Part shown: positions 33,801 to 45,790 of the stretch, piece after piece
Layout: each line of letters starts with the position of its first letter
Position numbering within the stretch: position 1 is the stretch's first letter
Origin: Macrophomina tecta
Taxonomy: Eukaryota > Ascomycota > Dothideomycetes > Botryosphaeriales > Botryosphaeriaceae
DNA: 64,000 nt
Assembly: GCA_024180945.1 (NCBI GenBank)
Contig: JAKSGN010000021.1
Coordinates: 1,364,001 to 1,428,000, forward strand
Direction of reading: 5' to 3'
Position numbers and translations under genes: made by a program
The notes under the pieces: generated by a model
Database searches by the model: none
Seen by the model: the letters and a program-made list of their open reading frames with translations, nothing else
Told to the model about the DNA's origin: nothing

Positions 33801-36360
33801 TAAAATTATAAGGTCTACTAAGAATAAATTAGTATCTATACTAGAATTAGAGATAGTCCTATAGAAGTTCTAGAATATACTAAGAATATTCTAAGAAAGA
33901 GATAAAGAATAACTACTAAAGTATTAGTTATAAAATTATAGAATACCCCTACTTCTAAAAATATAATCTACTTTTAAGCCTATTTACTCCTTATCTAAGA
34001 TAGAGGCTAAAGCACTATACAAATATATTAATAAAAACCTAGAATAAAAATATATATAACTCTTATAATCGCTAATAGAATATTCTATTCTATTTATTCT
34101 AAAAAAGAGTAGTAAGCTTCGCCTTTATATTAACTACTAATAACTAAATAATATTATAGTTAAAAACTAATACTTATTACCTCATATTAATAAATTATAG
34201 AATAAACTTTATAATACTAAGTTTTTTATAAAACTAGGTCTTTAAGAAGGTTACTACCTAGTCTATATTAAGAAAGATAAAGAATAGAAAATAGTATTTT
34301 AAATGCGATTTAAATATTATAAGTATATAGTAATATTCTTTAGGTTTACTAATATACTGGCTATCTTCTAAAGCTTAATTAATAATACTCTATATTTATA
34401 TTTAGATATATTCGCCTTAGCTTACCTAGATAATATCCTAATATACTTAAAAATACTCGAGAAATATACTAAGTATATAAGAAAAGTCCTAAAGACCTTA
34501 AATAAATAAAATCTCTAAATAGCCCTAGAAAAGAGTAAGTAGTATATATAAAAAAATAAAATACCTAGGATTTATTATTATCCTAGAATATATCGGTATA
34601 GATAATAAGAAACTAGATATAATTAAAGACTAGCTAATATTACGAATTATTAAAGAAGTATAATCCTTTCTTAGATTTACTAACTTTTACCGAAAGTTTA
34701 TTATAAACTATACTAAAATAGCGGTATCTCTAACTAACGTTACTAAGAAAGAGTATAGGTTTATATAAAAAAAAGATAATAATAAGCGTTCGACTTACTA
34801 AAGTAGATATTTATAGAAGTACTAGTTCTAGAACTCTATAACCTAAATTTACTAATTACGGTAGAAACTAATGCTTTAGACTATACTATAGAAGCTATAC
34901 TTAGTTAGCTAAATAAAGAAGGCTAACTATATTCTATTACCTACTACCTAAGAAAAATAATATCTACTAAAAAGAACTATAATATTTATAATAAAAAACT
35001 CTTAGCTATAGTTATAGCTTTTAAAGAATAGAAATACTATCTTAAAGATACTAAGTATTAAATTATAGTCTACTATAACTATAAGAATCTCTCGTACTTT
35101 ACTACTACTAAGAAATTAAACTAATAATAGATTTAGTAGACTAAAGAGCTAGCGTTCTATAATATAAAAATTATCTATAAAAAGAAATCTAAGAATACTT
35201 ATACTAATACGCTAAGTAGATGAGCTAATTATATTAAAGAAAAGCTAGATTCGTAATCTATAATACTTAATACCTAGAAGAACGGGTCTTTTATACCTAC
35301 TAGCTATAGCTGCTAGATTATAGCTATTTATAGCCTAGAATAAACGTAGCTTAAGAAAGAACTAGATAACTTACTTACTCTAATTAAACTATTTACCCTA
35401 GCGATACGCCTTAAAGATAATAAATAGGAGTAAAAGATCTAAAAAGCCTATATAGATAATATAGTAGCTTAAAAAATTAAAGAGCTTAAAGATAACCCCT
35501 AAGTAACTAAAAATATAGATAGTATAATTCTATTTTTAGAACTAATCTACGTTTCGGTTAAACTATAGGAAGAGCTTATAAAGAATATATATAAAGCCCT
35601 AGTATATAGTTATTAAGAAATAGATAAGATAATAGAGTAAATTATAAGAAGCTACTACTTTCTAAGACTAAAAAAAATCGTTTAATAGATAGTTTTATAA
35701 TATAACCTTTATATTAGAAGTAAGGCTACGAGGTATATATTTTATAGACTATTTTAGCCGCTACTAGTACTAAAGCGCTCTTAGTAATCTATCTTACTAG
35801 ACTTTATTATAGATCTACTTAAGTTAGAAGAACCGCTTACTAAGATTAAGTATAACTTAATCCTAGTTATTATTAATAGAATAATAAAGTATATATATTT
35901 CCTACTATATCTTAAGATAGTAAATATAGAAAAACTCGCCTATATATTTCTTAAAATAATTCTCGATAACTATAGATTACTAAAAGAACTTATATTAGAT
36001 AAAAATTAGCTATTTATATTCTAATTCTAGTAGACTCTTACCCGCTAGCTTAGAGCTAAGTATAAGCTCTCGACTATAGTATATTCTTAAATAAACAAAT
36101 AGATAGAATAAATAAATTAAATACTAAAGTAGTACCTATACTACTACCTTAATTACGCTTAAAATAATTAGGTTAAGCTACTACCGCTCGCGTAGTTTAT
36201 ATATAATAGCTCGAAAGTATTAGCTATATAAGAGTTTCTATTCTACGCTAATTATAGCTATAAGCCTATAGCTTATAAAGAGCTAATACTAAGTATATTA
36301 TTAGTCTAAAAAAGAAATTCTTAAAGTAGACTAGCTAAAGACACTCTATAAATAACTATA
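30122..36360 (+). mobile_element. RIP-degraded Gypsy retrotransposon (type A LTR), 3' end lost
   Basis: A type A LTR (30,122-30,887) is followed by a Gypsy-order internal region read through many stops. It has gag (about 31,150-31,800), a zinc-knuckle relic in which cysteines have become tyrosines (about 31,985), reverse transcriptase (KLRLYINY, LNNII.K..YLLP.IN.L; about 34,000-34,450), RNase H (about 34,800-35,230) and integrase (about 35,560-36,250). Sequence similarity to the Gypsy copy at 49,676 ceases near 36,360, and no type A LTR follows. The order RT-RNase H-integrase fits Ty3/Gypsy. No frame is open, so it is inactive. Confidence 0.85.
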
Positions 36361-36493
36361 CTATAAGTAAATAGGTTAGTTATAAGTAAAAAATCTTTAG
36401 AAAAGTTATATATTCTTAGATATAAATTCTTAGTAGTATAAAATTTACCTCTTAGTAGTATTATATACTAGAGACCCGTATATAGCACGTAAT
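36361..36493. other. Unassigned AT-rich segment between two LTR elements
   Basis: Neither the Gypsy internal region nor the LTRs match this 133-bp piece. It may be flanking DNA of an older insertion. Confidence 0.4.
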
Positions 36494-37223
36494 TATTATA
36501 AATCCTAGAGAATAAGGGCTTTATAACCCTACGAATAGAAAGCCTATATAAAAAAAGATACCGTAGGGGCCGAGAACCCTTATAGATAATAGAGCTATAC
36601 GACTAAAATATCTATATAGAAAAACTAGTCTTAAGAAAATATAATATATATAGCCCTAAGCTAGGTAGTAATAGAAGCCCGTACGGGAATAACGTCTACG
36701 TAGTATAATAGCTACCTAGAAAAATAGTAGGATTAAGTTCCCGTAGAAAAAAAATACTAATAGAGAAAAAGTATAGATCTAAAAAACTAACTTTAGATAT
36801 AAAAGATAAATAAGAGAATAGCGAATATATTATTCGCTTATTAGGGTAGAAGTTAGGTTCTAAAAAATAGGTCTTAGCGCCTAAGTTATATATAGAACCT
36901 ACTTTAGATTAGAACTAATCTAACCCTTTAATCTAGAACCCTAATTCTATAAATAGATTCTTTGTATATATTAGATTATTATAGCTTTTCTATAGTATAT
37001 AGATATACTTCTTAGATAGTACTTTAATCTTTATAGTTAACGTAAGGTTCTAATATAATACTATTAGAGATAACTAGCCTAACGCGTACTATATACTAAT
37101 ATATTATATAATTACTACTATTATTTTAATTCTTTACTCTTTTCTTATTCTTTAAGGTAAACTCTTTAGCTATCTAATCCTACTAGGTAATTCTAAAGCC
37201 TAGTAGAAGAGGGTGCCGTTATA
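36494..37223 (+). repeat. Type B Gypsy LTR, solo
   Basis: Begins TATTATAAATCCTAGAG and ends CCTAGTAGAAGAGGGTGCCG plus a few bases. It contains GCCCTAAGCTAGGTAGTAAT and ATTATTCGCTTATTAGGG, also seen at 49,676 and 57,024 but not in type A. It directly follows a type A element without being its partner, and Copia sequence follows it, so it stands alone. Confidence 0.75.
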
Positions 37224-37836
37224 TCTCTAATCTAAAGTAATAAAGAGCCTAGAAGCGCTATAAAATATAAATTAAGACTTATAAAAGAAATCTAGCTAAG
37301 TATAAGAAGCTAAAAAAAAAGATTAATAATTTTTTAATAATTATTAAGAACTTAGTAAGTCTATTACTACTTTTACTTCTAACTAAGCTAAGAAGTAATT
37401 TATACCCCTATTCTTAGCTTATAGTACTTAAGGTACGGCTCTAACTAATAAAAAAATCTTAGAAAGAACTTATTATTAATAAGCTTTACTAGTTTAAAAA
37501 GCCTCTAAGTAGCTAAAATATTAATAAATAGCTTTTATAATAGAGAGAGACTCTATTTAAAATAAAAAAGCTTAAACTTCTAAAAATTATAAATAATTAA
37601 GATAAAATTATCTTTTTTAAGATGCTTATCTCTTTTAATACTTACTAGGCCTCTAACTATAAGATTAAGCTTTAGAATAATAAGCTTACTAAGTTACTTT
37701 ATAATTTAATTATTAACTACTAAAACTACTTATACTAAAATATAGCTAAGAATTTAAAGGCTACTAAAGTAGTCTTTACTACTTTACTAAAAAATAAGAA
37801 GTAAAAAAGAATATTATCTATCTATTTATATAGTAA
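37224..37836 (+). mobile_element. Older Copia element, left part (gag)
   Basis: The segment TTAATAATTTTTTAATAATT with neighbours matches the gag region of the Copia at 38,570-38,960. It is cut at 37,836 by insertion of that Copia and resumes at 43,450. Heavily RIP-degraded, with no open frame. Confidence 0.7.
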
Positions 37837-37841
37837 GTATT

Positions 37842-37978
37842 TGTTGGAATATTACGTGTATATACGATAAACTTTAGCTTAGTCATAGAAGAGGACGGAT
37901 AAGAGGACTCCCCTAAGCGTTTCTCTTACGCCTTATGCCACTTATTCTTAATTAATGGTATTACTACTAAATCTAATA
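37842..37978 (+). repeat. 5' LTR of the complete Copia
   Basis: Starts TGTTGGAATATTACGTG, ends TACTAAATCTAATA. Relative to the solo LTR at 25,671, changes are almost all C to T or G to A. Confidence 0.9.
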
Positions 37979-40900
37979 GTTATAAGCCCGGATATGCGTT
38001 TAATACCTTCTGCTATTTAAAGTATTATCTATAACTATCTTTTAGTCGTTCTAAGGTATCTAGTCGATATTCGAAGCGGCTTAAGTACACGGTGCCACTA
38101 GTAGCACGTAACCTTAACCGTTATTAGCTAACTAAAGGCGTATACTACGGTATAACGATAGCTAATAATAGTTAACCGTACCTATTATAGCGTAGCTACG
38201 CGTATAAGCTAGTTATAGCTAATAGTATTACTATGTTTCTAAGCGATTACTCGATCTATTCAGCCCGTTTCACGCGTGTAACCGACGAACCGATCTAATT
38301 AACAACGTATTAAAATTAAAATTAATAACCATGACGTCCTCGAAGCTAATAATTATTTTAAAAGGCTCTTAAGACTAGGATATCTAGTTTAACCTTATCT
38401 AATTACACGTATAACGCACTAATATATTCAAATACATCGATCTAAGCAAGCCGGAACGCCTAGCCTAATTCGCGGTACTAGTTAAGCTAACTCAATAATA
38501 AGAGTAGATGATTAACTATTACCGTCTCGATATAGATAACTATAAGGAGGAAAAGAAGAACTATAAGCGTATTCGTAAAAAAATTAATAATCTTTTAACG
38601 GTTATTAATAACTTCGTAGGAGTCTCGCTTTAACCGATTCTTTAGAATCTTTCTAATACGTACCCGTACTACTAACTTAGAGCTCTATAAGCAAGGATTA
38701 AGCTATCTACCGCTACGTAGAAACGCCTTATCGTTAACTAGCTTCGCTAGCTAGAAAAGCCTCCTAATAATTAAAATATAGATAAATAGCTAAACTAATA
38801 GAAAGAAACGGTTTATAAAGCTAAAGCCCTAAAGATACTAGAGGTTATATTAAGGCGAGGTATTAATACCTTTCTTAATTTTCTTCTTTTATACGACTCT
38901 AAATATACTATAATAGCTATTAGAGAATCTTCTAAAATAGCGAATACCGAACTAAAGGTCACCGACTATGTTATCGATTACTGTAAGTATATAAGGCGTA
39001 AGTAAGCAGCCTAAGGCAAAGGTACTACTTAAATAATAATAGTAGTAACGCTTCGAGGTAAGCCCTAATTAGGAGGTCTACTACTAAGGCCGTGCCTATA
39101 TAGTATACTTTACTAGATATCTAAATACTACTACCTAAACGAATAAGTACGCCCATCTAGGTAGAAGCTAAAGAAGGACATTTAGGCTTAACTTTAAAAG
39201 AAGATAAGTAATCTACGTACTAAGGCAATAGTTAAACGCGTATTAGCTAGAGAAGCTAAAGAAGGCGAACCTACTAATAAGAATTAAGATTATTAGGACT
39301 TATTAATATAAGCGGAAGATTTATAAAATAAAGATCTAGCAGCGCTTATAGCTATTATTACTATATTTCTTATAGCTAAACGTAGTAAACTAACTACGCT
39401 ATAGCTTTTATAGATAGTTAATACTAGCTCCTTACACCACGTATGTAATTAATATATAAAGAAGCGGTTTACTAAAACACGTAACGTAGGCCTAGATAAC
39501 TATATTATAAGTAGCAATATATATATTCTAGTAGAAGCGTTTAGTACTATTACTATTAAGGCTTATCATTACTTAACGCAACGAATTCTAATACTACTAG
39601 ATACTACTTACGTGCCTTTATTTATAGCTAACCTCGTGTCGGTTACTAAGGTAAATAAGAAAGGGGTTTACCTCGATATAGGCCGCCTAGTTCTTTATAA
39701 GGAAGATATTATTACGTGCGAACTAATACCCTACTAAAACCTCTACTTTATAGAGCTTAATAAAGTAAAGAATCCAACGAATTAAATTACTATAGGACTT
39801 ATAATCCGAAAGCGTCTAGCTAAGCAATAGTATAAAGTCTTTACTTACGTATTATCTATAGTTATTAAAGTGCTGCCAACTGCCACAGAGGGTGTAGCTA
39901 TTATAGAAGAAGCTATACCGTAGTACTATAATATATGCGCTCGAGCTAAAGCTTATTAAATTATCTTACGTAATATAACGCCCGAGGAATTATCCTTAGA
40001 ACTATTCTTCCGAATGTTATTTAATCTTATTTAGATAATCGAAGCTGCTAATAGGTATATATAAATTACGCATCTCGAATACGTAGCTACGCAGTATATA
40101 ATTATAATAATCTACATAAATAAGAACGACTACGTAGACATTATCTTATTAACGAAACGAATAATTAAAAAACGCTTTTAACGAAAAGTAGTCTTCTTAC
40201 GCTTAGATAGAGAAAAGTCCCTAGGAACCGCCTTTTAAAGAGAATTATAAAGAAGAGAAATTACCCTCGAGGTATTAAGTCCTTAAATACCTAAGTAAAA
40301 CGGCAATGCTAAATGTTTTAGATAGTTACTCGTCTTAAAAGCAAGGGTACTATGAATTAGTAGTAATCTACCTAATTATAACTAGCTTAAATACGTCTAT
40401 ACGGCTACTTATATCTTAAACTAAACACCAGCTAAAGGCCTTAACTAGAAGACTCTATTTAAGATAGTTTATAGTAAGAAGCTAAATATTAGCCACCTAC
40501 GTATATACGGCTGTAAAGCGTACGTACTAAATAAGATAATTCTACATACCTAAAAGCTTTAGAAACGAGTACTAATCGAATACTTAGTTAGATACGACTC
40601 TACTAACATCTTTTAAATCTAGATACTAAGTATAGATAAAATCATACGCGTCTAAGATATTACGTTCGATAAGAATAGCAAATACTTACCTTATGATCAA
40701 GAGTACTATTAAGAAGTATTCGAAGCCGAGAAAGAATAAACCCTCGTATATCTACAAATCTGTCTAAACGATAATAATCTTATATTATCCTTAGCCTTAT
40801 TAACGAGCACTAAATCTTTAGAGGATAAGTTCCTTAAATTAAGCGAATAGCACTAAGCTATAGAAGCCAGTAGCAGCTATTAACTAGATTTACTTATTTA

Positions 40901-43307
40901 ATTACTAACGCCATTACCGTCTGCAACAAGTAATAGATTAAACTTACGAGAAGAGTAGCCTAAGAGCAGCCTTTAAGCGCGTTAAATACAAGGCACTAAA
41001 TCGACTAGCAACGAAAGTAGTCAAATCTAGAATAATTAAGAGCTAGGGCTAGATTTAGAAACCACGCCTATAATACTCGAATAATATTACTAACTAGCGT
41101 CTTAAGCCTTAGGGGGTGATAAAGAATAATAATTAAGACTTAGACTACTAATACTAGTCTAGTACAATACTAATCTAGATCCTATAGCTAGCAGAGGCAA
41201 CCGAGCACTAAGGAAATTAGAAATTAGCTCCGAAGTAAACCTAAATTCGATTATTTAAGGTAAAAGAATACGTAGATTAGCCTATATTACGTAACTCCTA
41301 CTTAATTAGTACTTAGATTAAGCCTAGAGAACATCATTCGCTACTATACTATCTACTACATAAACGCCTCGCCGGCACCGGGATATGCTTTCACCGGAGC
41401 CAAAGACGTTTAAAGAACTTTTAATATATCCACTCGAACCTAAATTCCTAAAAGCGGTAGAAGCCGAACTACGGGAACTCTAGGGTAAGGGGGTATAGAA
41501 GGTTATTTTAGTAATAGACGTATAAGATAATACTAAGAAGGTAATACCGCTTACTTAGGTATTTAAGTATAAATTCGACGAAAACGGCTATCTACTAAAA
41601 TATAAGGTACGTATTTACATTAGAGGTAATCTATAAATAACCTAAGAAGATATCTTTATAGCTACTCTAGCCTTTCGTATTTTCCGAGTGCTTATAGCTA
41701 TTATTTACGCCTTTAACCTTAAAACAAGATAATATAACGTTATAAATACGTTTCCGCACGTCCTACTTAAGTAAACAACGTACTGCAAGCTACTAGAAGG
41801 AATAACGTTAAAGAACGGATAAGTTCTTTAACTACTTAAAGTGCTATACGGCCTTAAAGAATTACTAGCGCTTTAGCAACGTTACTTCTATAATATACTT
41901 ACGGAACTCGGCTTAGAACCGATTCTAGACGCCCTATATCTCTACGTAAATAGTTATCTTTTCATCTTCTTCTTTATTAATAACGTTATCGTCGCCTATT
42001 ACAGGGATGATGAGCGCTACGCGGAGATATTCTAGGATAACTTATTCTAACGCTACGAGATGCGTATAATAGGCGAAATCTAGTAGTTTCTTATACTACG
42101 TATAGTCCGCAACTAAAAAGAGCGTTTGCTCTAGCTTTCTTAGGAATTCTATATTAACAGCTTAATTACTAAATATAACGTTAAGGAAGTAAACGCTCTA
42201 GTAATACCTTTACTATAAGATAAGCCTCTTACACCAAACGAGGACTCGTACGTAATGCTATAAAACGTTTACACCTTCTAAAGTAAGATAGGATTAGTAT
42301 AGTTCGCTATAATTAGTACGAGAGTAGATATTACCTTTACCGTATTAGCTCTATTAGCGTACCTAACTAATTCTTTTTATAGACACCTTATACTGGCGTA
42401 GAGACTCCTTAAATACCTTAGAGAAATAAAGAAACTCGCCTTGTGCTTTAACGGCTTAGTCTACTAGGATAAACAAAATATCTTCACAATTAGCAGTAAC
42501 GCGGCATACGCAAACGATTAAGAAACGCGTAGAAGCTACTAAGGCTCGCTCATTACGCTATTTAGAGGTCTAGTAGATTAGAAAGCCACTAAACAACCGA
42601 CCGTTACTATATTAACCACCGAAGCCGAGCTCCTTGCCTTATCCGAAACGGCCAAGTAGTACTTTTAGTGGAAACGATTCTTTAACTAACTATAGTTTAA
42701 TCTAGGCCATCTTATACAGATTTAGTGTAATAACTAAATAACACTACGGCTTATAGAGAAAAGCGTTAAAAAACTAATAATAAAGCTACGCTATATTAAT
42801 ATTTATTATTACTGGCTTAGATAAGAAGCATTAGCAGGCAACATCTACTTTAGATAGACGCCCACAGCCGATATAATCGTAGACGGACTTATAAAGGCAC
42901 TACTAAAGTAGAAGTACTAGATATTCGTTAACTAATTAGGACTCACGCCGCTAATTAGATAAAATAACCGAGTTTCTTCTATTTCCTTTATTTAATATTA
43001 TACACTCTTATCTCCTTATTTAGATGTATATAGCTTATAGCTACCCGCTCGGCTAAATTATTAGCTACTTATTAGTCATTGCTTTATATTCTATTAAAGC
43101 TAGCAACCTAGCCACCTATATAGTTTAATAGTCTAGATAAAGCCAGGTTTAGTTAGTAACCCTAAACTATAACTAATAGAACCCGCTCGCTATTCTTTTT
43201 TAGCCTCGAGTTCACAAGTTTAATTCTTAGTTATACACGTAGTTATTCTTTTTATCTATAGCCACTATTATATCGTGCGCTAGCTTTACCACCACACAAA
43301 GAGGGTG

Positions 43308-43444
43308 TATTAGAATATCACGTATATATACGATAAACTTTAGCTTAGTCATAGAAGAGGACGGATAAGAGAACTCTCCTAAGCGTTTCTCTTACGCCTT
43401 ATACTACTTATTCTTAATTAATGGTATTACTACTAAATCTAATA
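43308..43444 (+). repeat. 3' LTR of the complete Copia
   Basis: Starts TATTAGAATATCACG (from TGTTGGAATATCACG by two G-to-A changes), same length as the 5' LTR, and ends TACTAAATCTAATA. Confidence 0.9.
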
Positions 43445-43449
43445 GTATT

Positions 43450-45001
43450 ATATCTACTATAAGTATAGATACTATAATTTAGAGGCTAGACTAGCTAATT
43501 AAATACTAAACTAGAAGGTTTAAGATAAGATTAATAAGTTATTAAAGAATATATAAATTAAGAAAAGAGTTAAATACTCTATTAAATAGTTTAAAAATAG
43601 CTAAAACTATAGCTAAGGCTAGAAGAAGTAGAAAACTACCCCTTAAAAAAAATAAAAGCTAAAACTAGGCTAAAGAAATAAAAAAATATTATTCTTTTTA
43701 GCTATAGATATCTTATTATTTAATATATAATATATTTTAAGGCCTATAATACTTATCCTCTTATAGATCGCTAATACTAGTATAATATACTATATCTATA
43801 ATAAGTATATAAAGAGTTACTATACTAAAAAAAAAAGATATAGGGCTAAATAACTATATTATATTAGAAAACTCTATAGTTAAGATTAAGTTATTTAGTA
43901 AGGTATTAGTATATACTATTAACTATAAGAGCCTACGTACTATTAAGCTTATAGACGTAGCCTATATATTCTTATTTATAATAAACCTCATCTCTATTAC
44001 TAATATAAGAGAGAAGAAAATTAAGTTAAATATAAAATATATATATCTCTACTTAAAGAACTTTATTATAGCCTATTTAATCTTTACTTAAAACTATATC
44101 TTTATAGAATATAAGAAAGTAGATAATCTATAAGCTATAGTATTAAATATTACTAATTATTTATTACTAACTATATAATAGTATAAAATCTTTATATATA
44201 TCGGTAAAAAAGCTATTTAAGTCTTACTATAAGCCTTATAAGGGGCTATAATTATAAATTAGTAGCTCTCTAATTACTATAATATATATATATATACTAA
44301 GATATAATAGTGGATCTCTTAATTTATATAACTAAAGAAATTATTAAAAGAAGTATTATTTTAAGTCTTTCTTAACTTAATATAAATAATATAAGCTAAT
44401 AATAGCTACTAATAGATTACTTATCTTAAATATATTTCTACTAAATTTACTTTTATAATTATTTATAAAACTAAGAATAAGTATACTTAGTACCTTTTTA
44501 ATATTATTTAAATAATTAAGATAAGATTTAGTAAATTAATAATCTTTCTTAGATTAGATAGAGAAGTATTACTTATATAAGCCTTTAAGTAGAAGCTTAA
44601 ATAATATAAAGTTATCTATAAGATATTAGCTCTATATACTCCTTAATAGAATAGTATATTAGAGTATTTAAAGTACTTAATTATTATTAAGATAAGATTA
44701 TTACGGACTAGTAGTAACCTATCTAAATATTTATAGCCTAAAATTATTAAGGTAGTAGTCTATATCTATAATAGAACTCTAATAAAGTACTACTATTAAA
44801 AAAATACTATTTAAGTAAGTCTATAGTAAGAAGCTAAAAATAGCTTACTTATAAATTTATAGTTATAAAGCTTACTTATTACTTAAAAGTATTTTATATA
44901 GTAATAAGCTAGATAAGTATATTCTTATTATATACTTAGTTAGATATAACTCTACTAATATTTATAGAATCTAGTATTCTTTAAAGAACTAAATAATATA
45001 C
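43450..45001 (+). mobile_element. Older Copia element, right part (zinc knuckle to integrase)
   Basis: Continues the copy interrupted at 37,836. It has the knuckle region, then protease-like sequence, then integrase (about 44,450-44,720, with LRLDRE and ALYTP). It is truncated at 45,001 where a type A Gypsy LTR begins. No frame is open. Confidence 0.7.
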
Positions 45002-45790
45002 TATTATAAACCCTAAAGAATAAAGGCTTTTATAACCTTATAAATAGAAAGCCTATATAGAAAAAAATACTATAGAGGCTAAGAACCCGTAAAGATAGTA
45101 GAGCCGTAATATTAATATATCTATATAGGAAAAATAGCCTTAAGAAAGAATAGTATATATAGGTCTAAATAAAATAGTAATAAAAGTCTATATAGAAATA
45201 ATACCTATATAGTATAGTAAGACTATAGAAATACTAATTAGATTAAGCTTCTATAAGAAAAGAATACCCCTAAAAAAAGATTTATAAATTCTAAAAACTA
45301 GCTTTAGACTAAAAGAAATAAATAGAAGAAAGTTAAATAACTTATATAATCTAAGAAATAATAATCTAGCGATATAATACTTTCTTAACTAATATATAAA
45401 TCGGGTTTTAGAAAATAGATATTAGTATCTATATTATATATAGTCTATCTAATCTACTTATAGATTAGAAACCTTAGTATTAATTTAATTTTTAAATTAA
45501 TCTAATACTATAACTAATCTAATAGTTATTTTAATATCTAGATTATTATAATTTTTTTATCATATATAGATATACTTCTTAGATAGTACTTTAATCTTAG
45601 TAGTTAATTTAAAGTTCTAATATAATTCTATTAGAGATAATAAGCCTAATATATACTATATACTAATATATTATATAATTACTACTATTATTTTAATTTT
45701 TTACTCTTCTCTTATTCTTTAAGATAAATCCTTTAGCTATCTAATTCTACTAGGTAATTTTAAAGCCTAGTAAAAGAGGCTATTATTATA
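45002..45790 (+). repeat. Type A Gypsy LTR
   Basis: Starts TATTATAAACCCTAAAG. It carries the AATCTACTTATAGATTAG block also present in the inverted LTR at 57,419-58,205. The 3' limit is approximate. Confidence 0.75.

Larger units (their letters stand above)
37842..43444 (+). mobile_element. Complete Copia retrotransposon, 5,603 bp, RIP-degraded
   Basis: Two 137-bp LTRs (37,842-37,978; 43,308-43,444) are flanked by a perfect 5-bp duplication, GTATT (37,837-37,841; 43,445-43,449). The internal order is gag (about 38,000-38,960) with a broken zinc knuckle near 38,970, protease, integrase (about 39,930-40,550), reverse transcriptase (about 41,480-42,100) and RNase H (about 42,540-42,900). Integrase before RT is the Copia order. 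A purine tract (AAAGAGGGTG) precedes the 3' LTR. Stops are frequent in all frames. It is less AT-rich than the Gypsy copies, so probably younger or mutated in fewer cycles. Confidence 0.9.
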
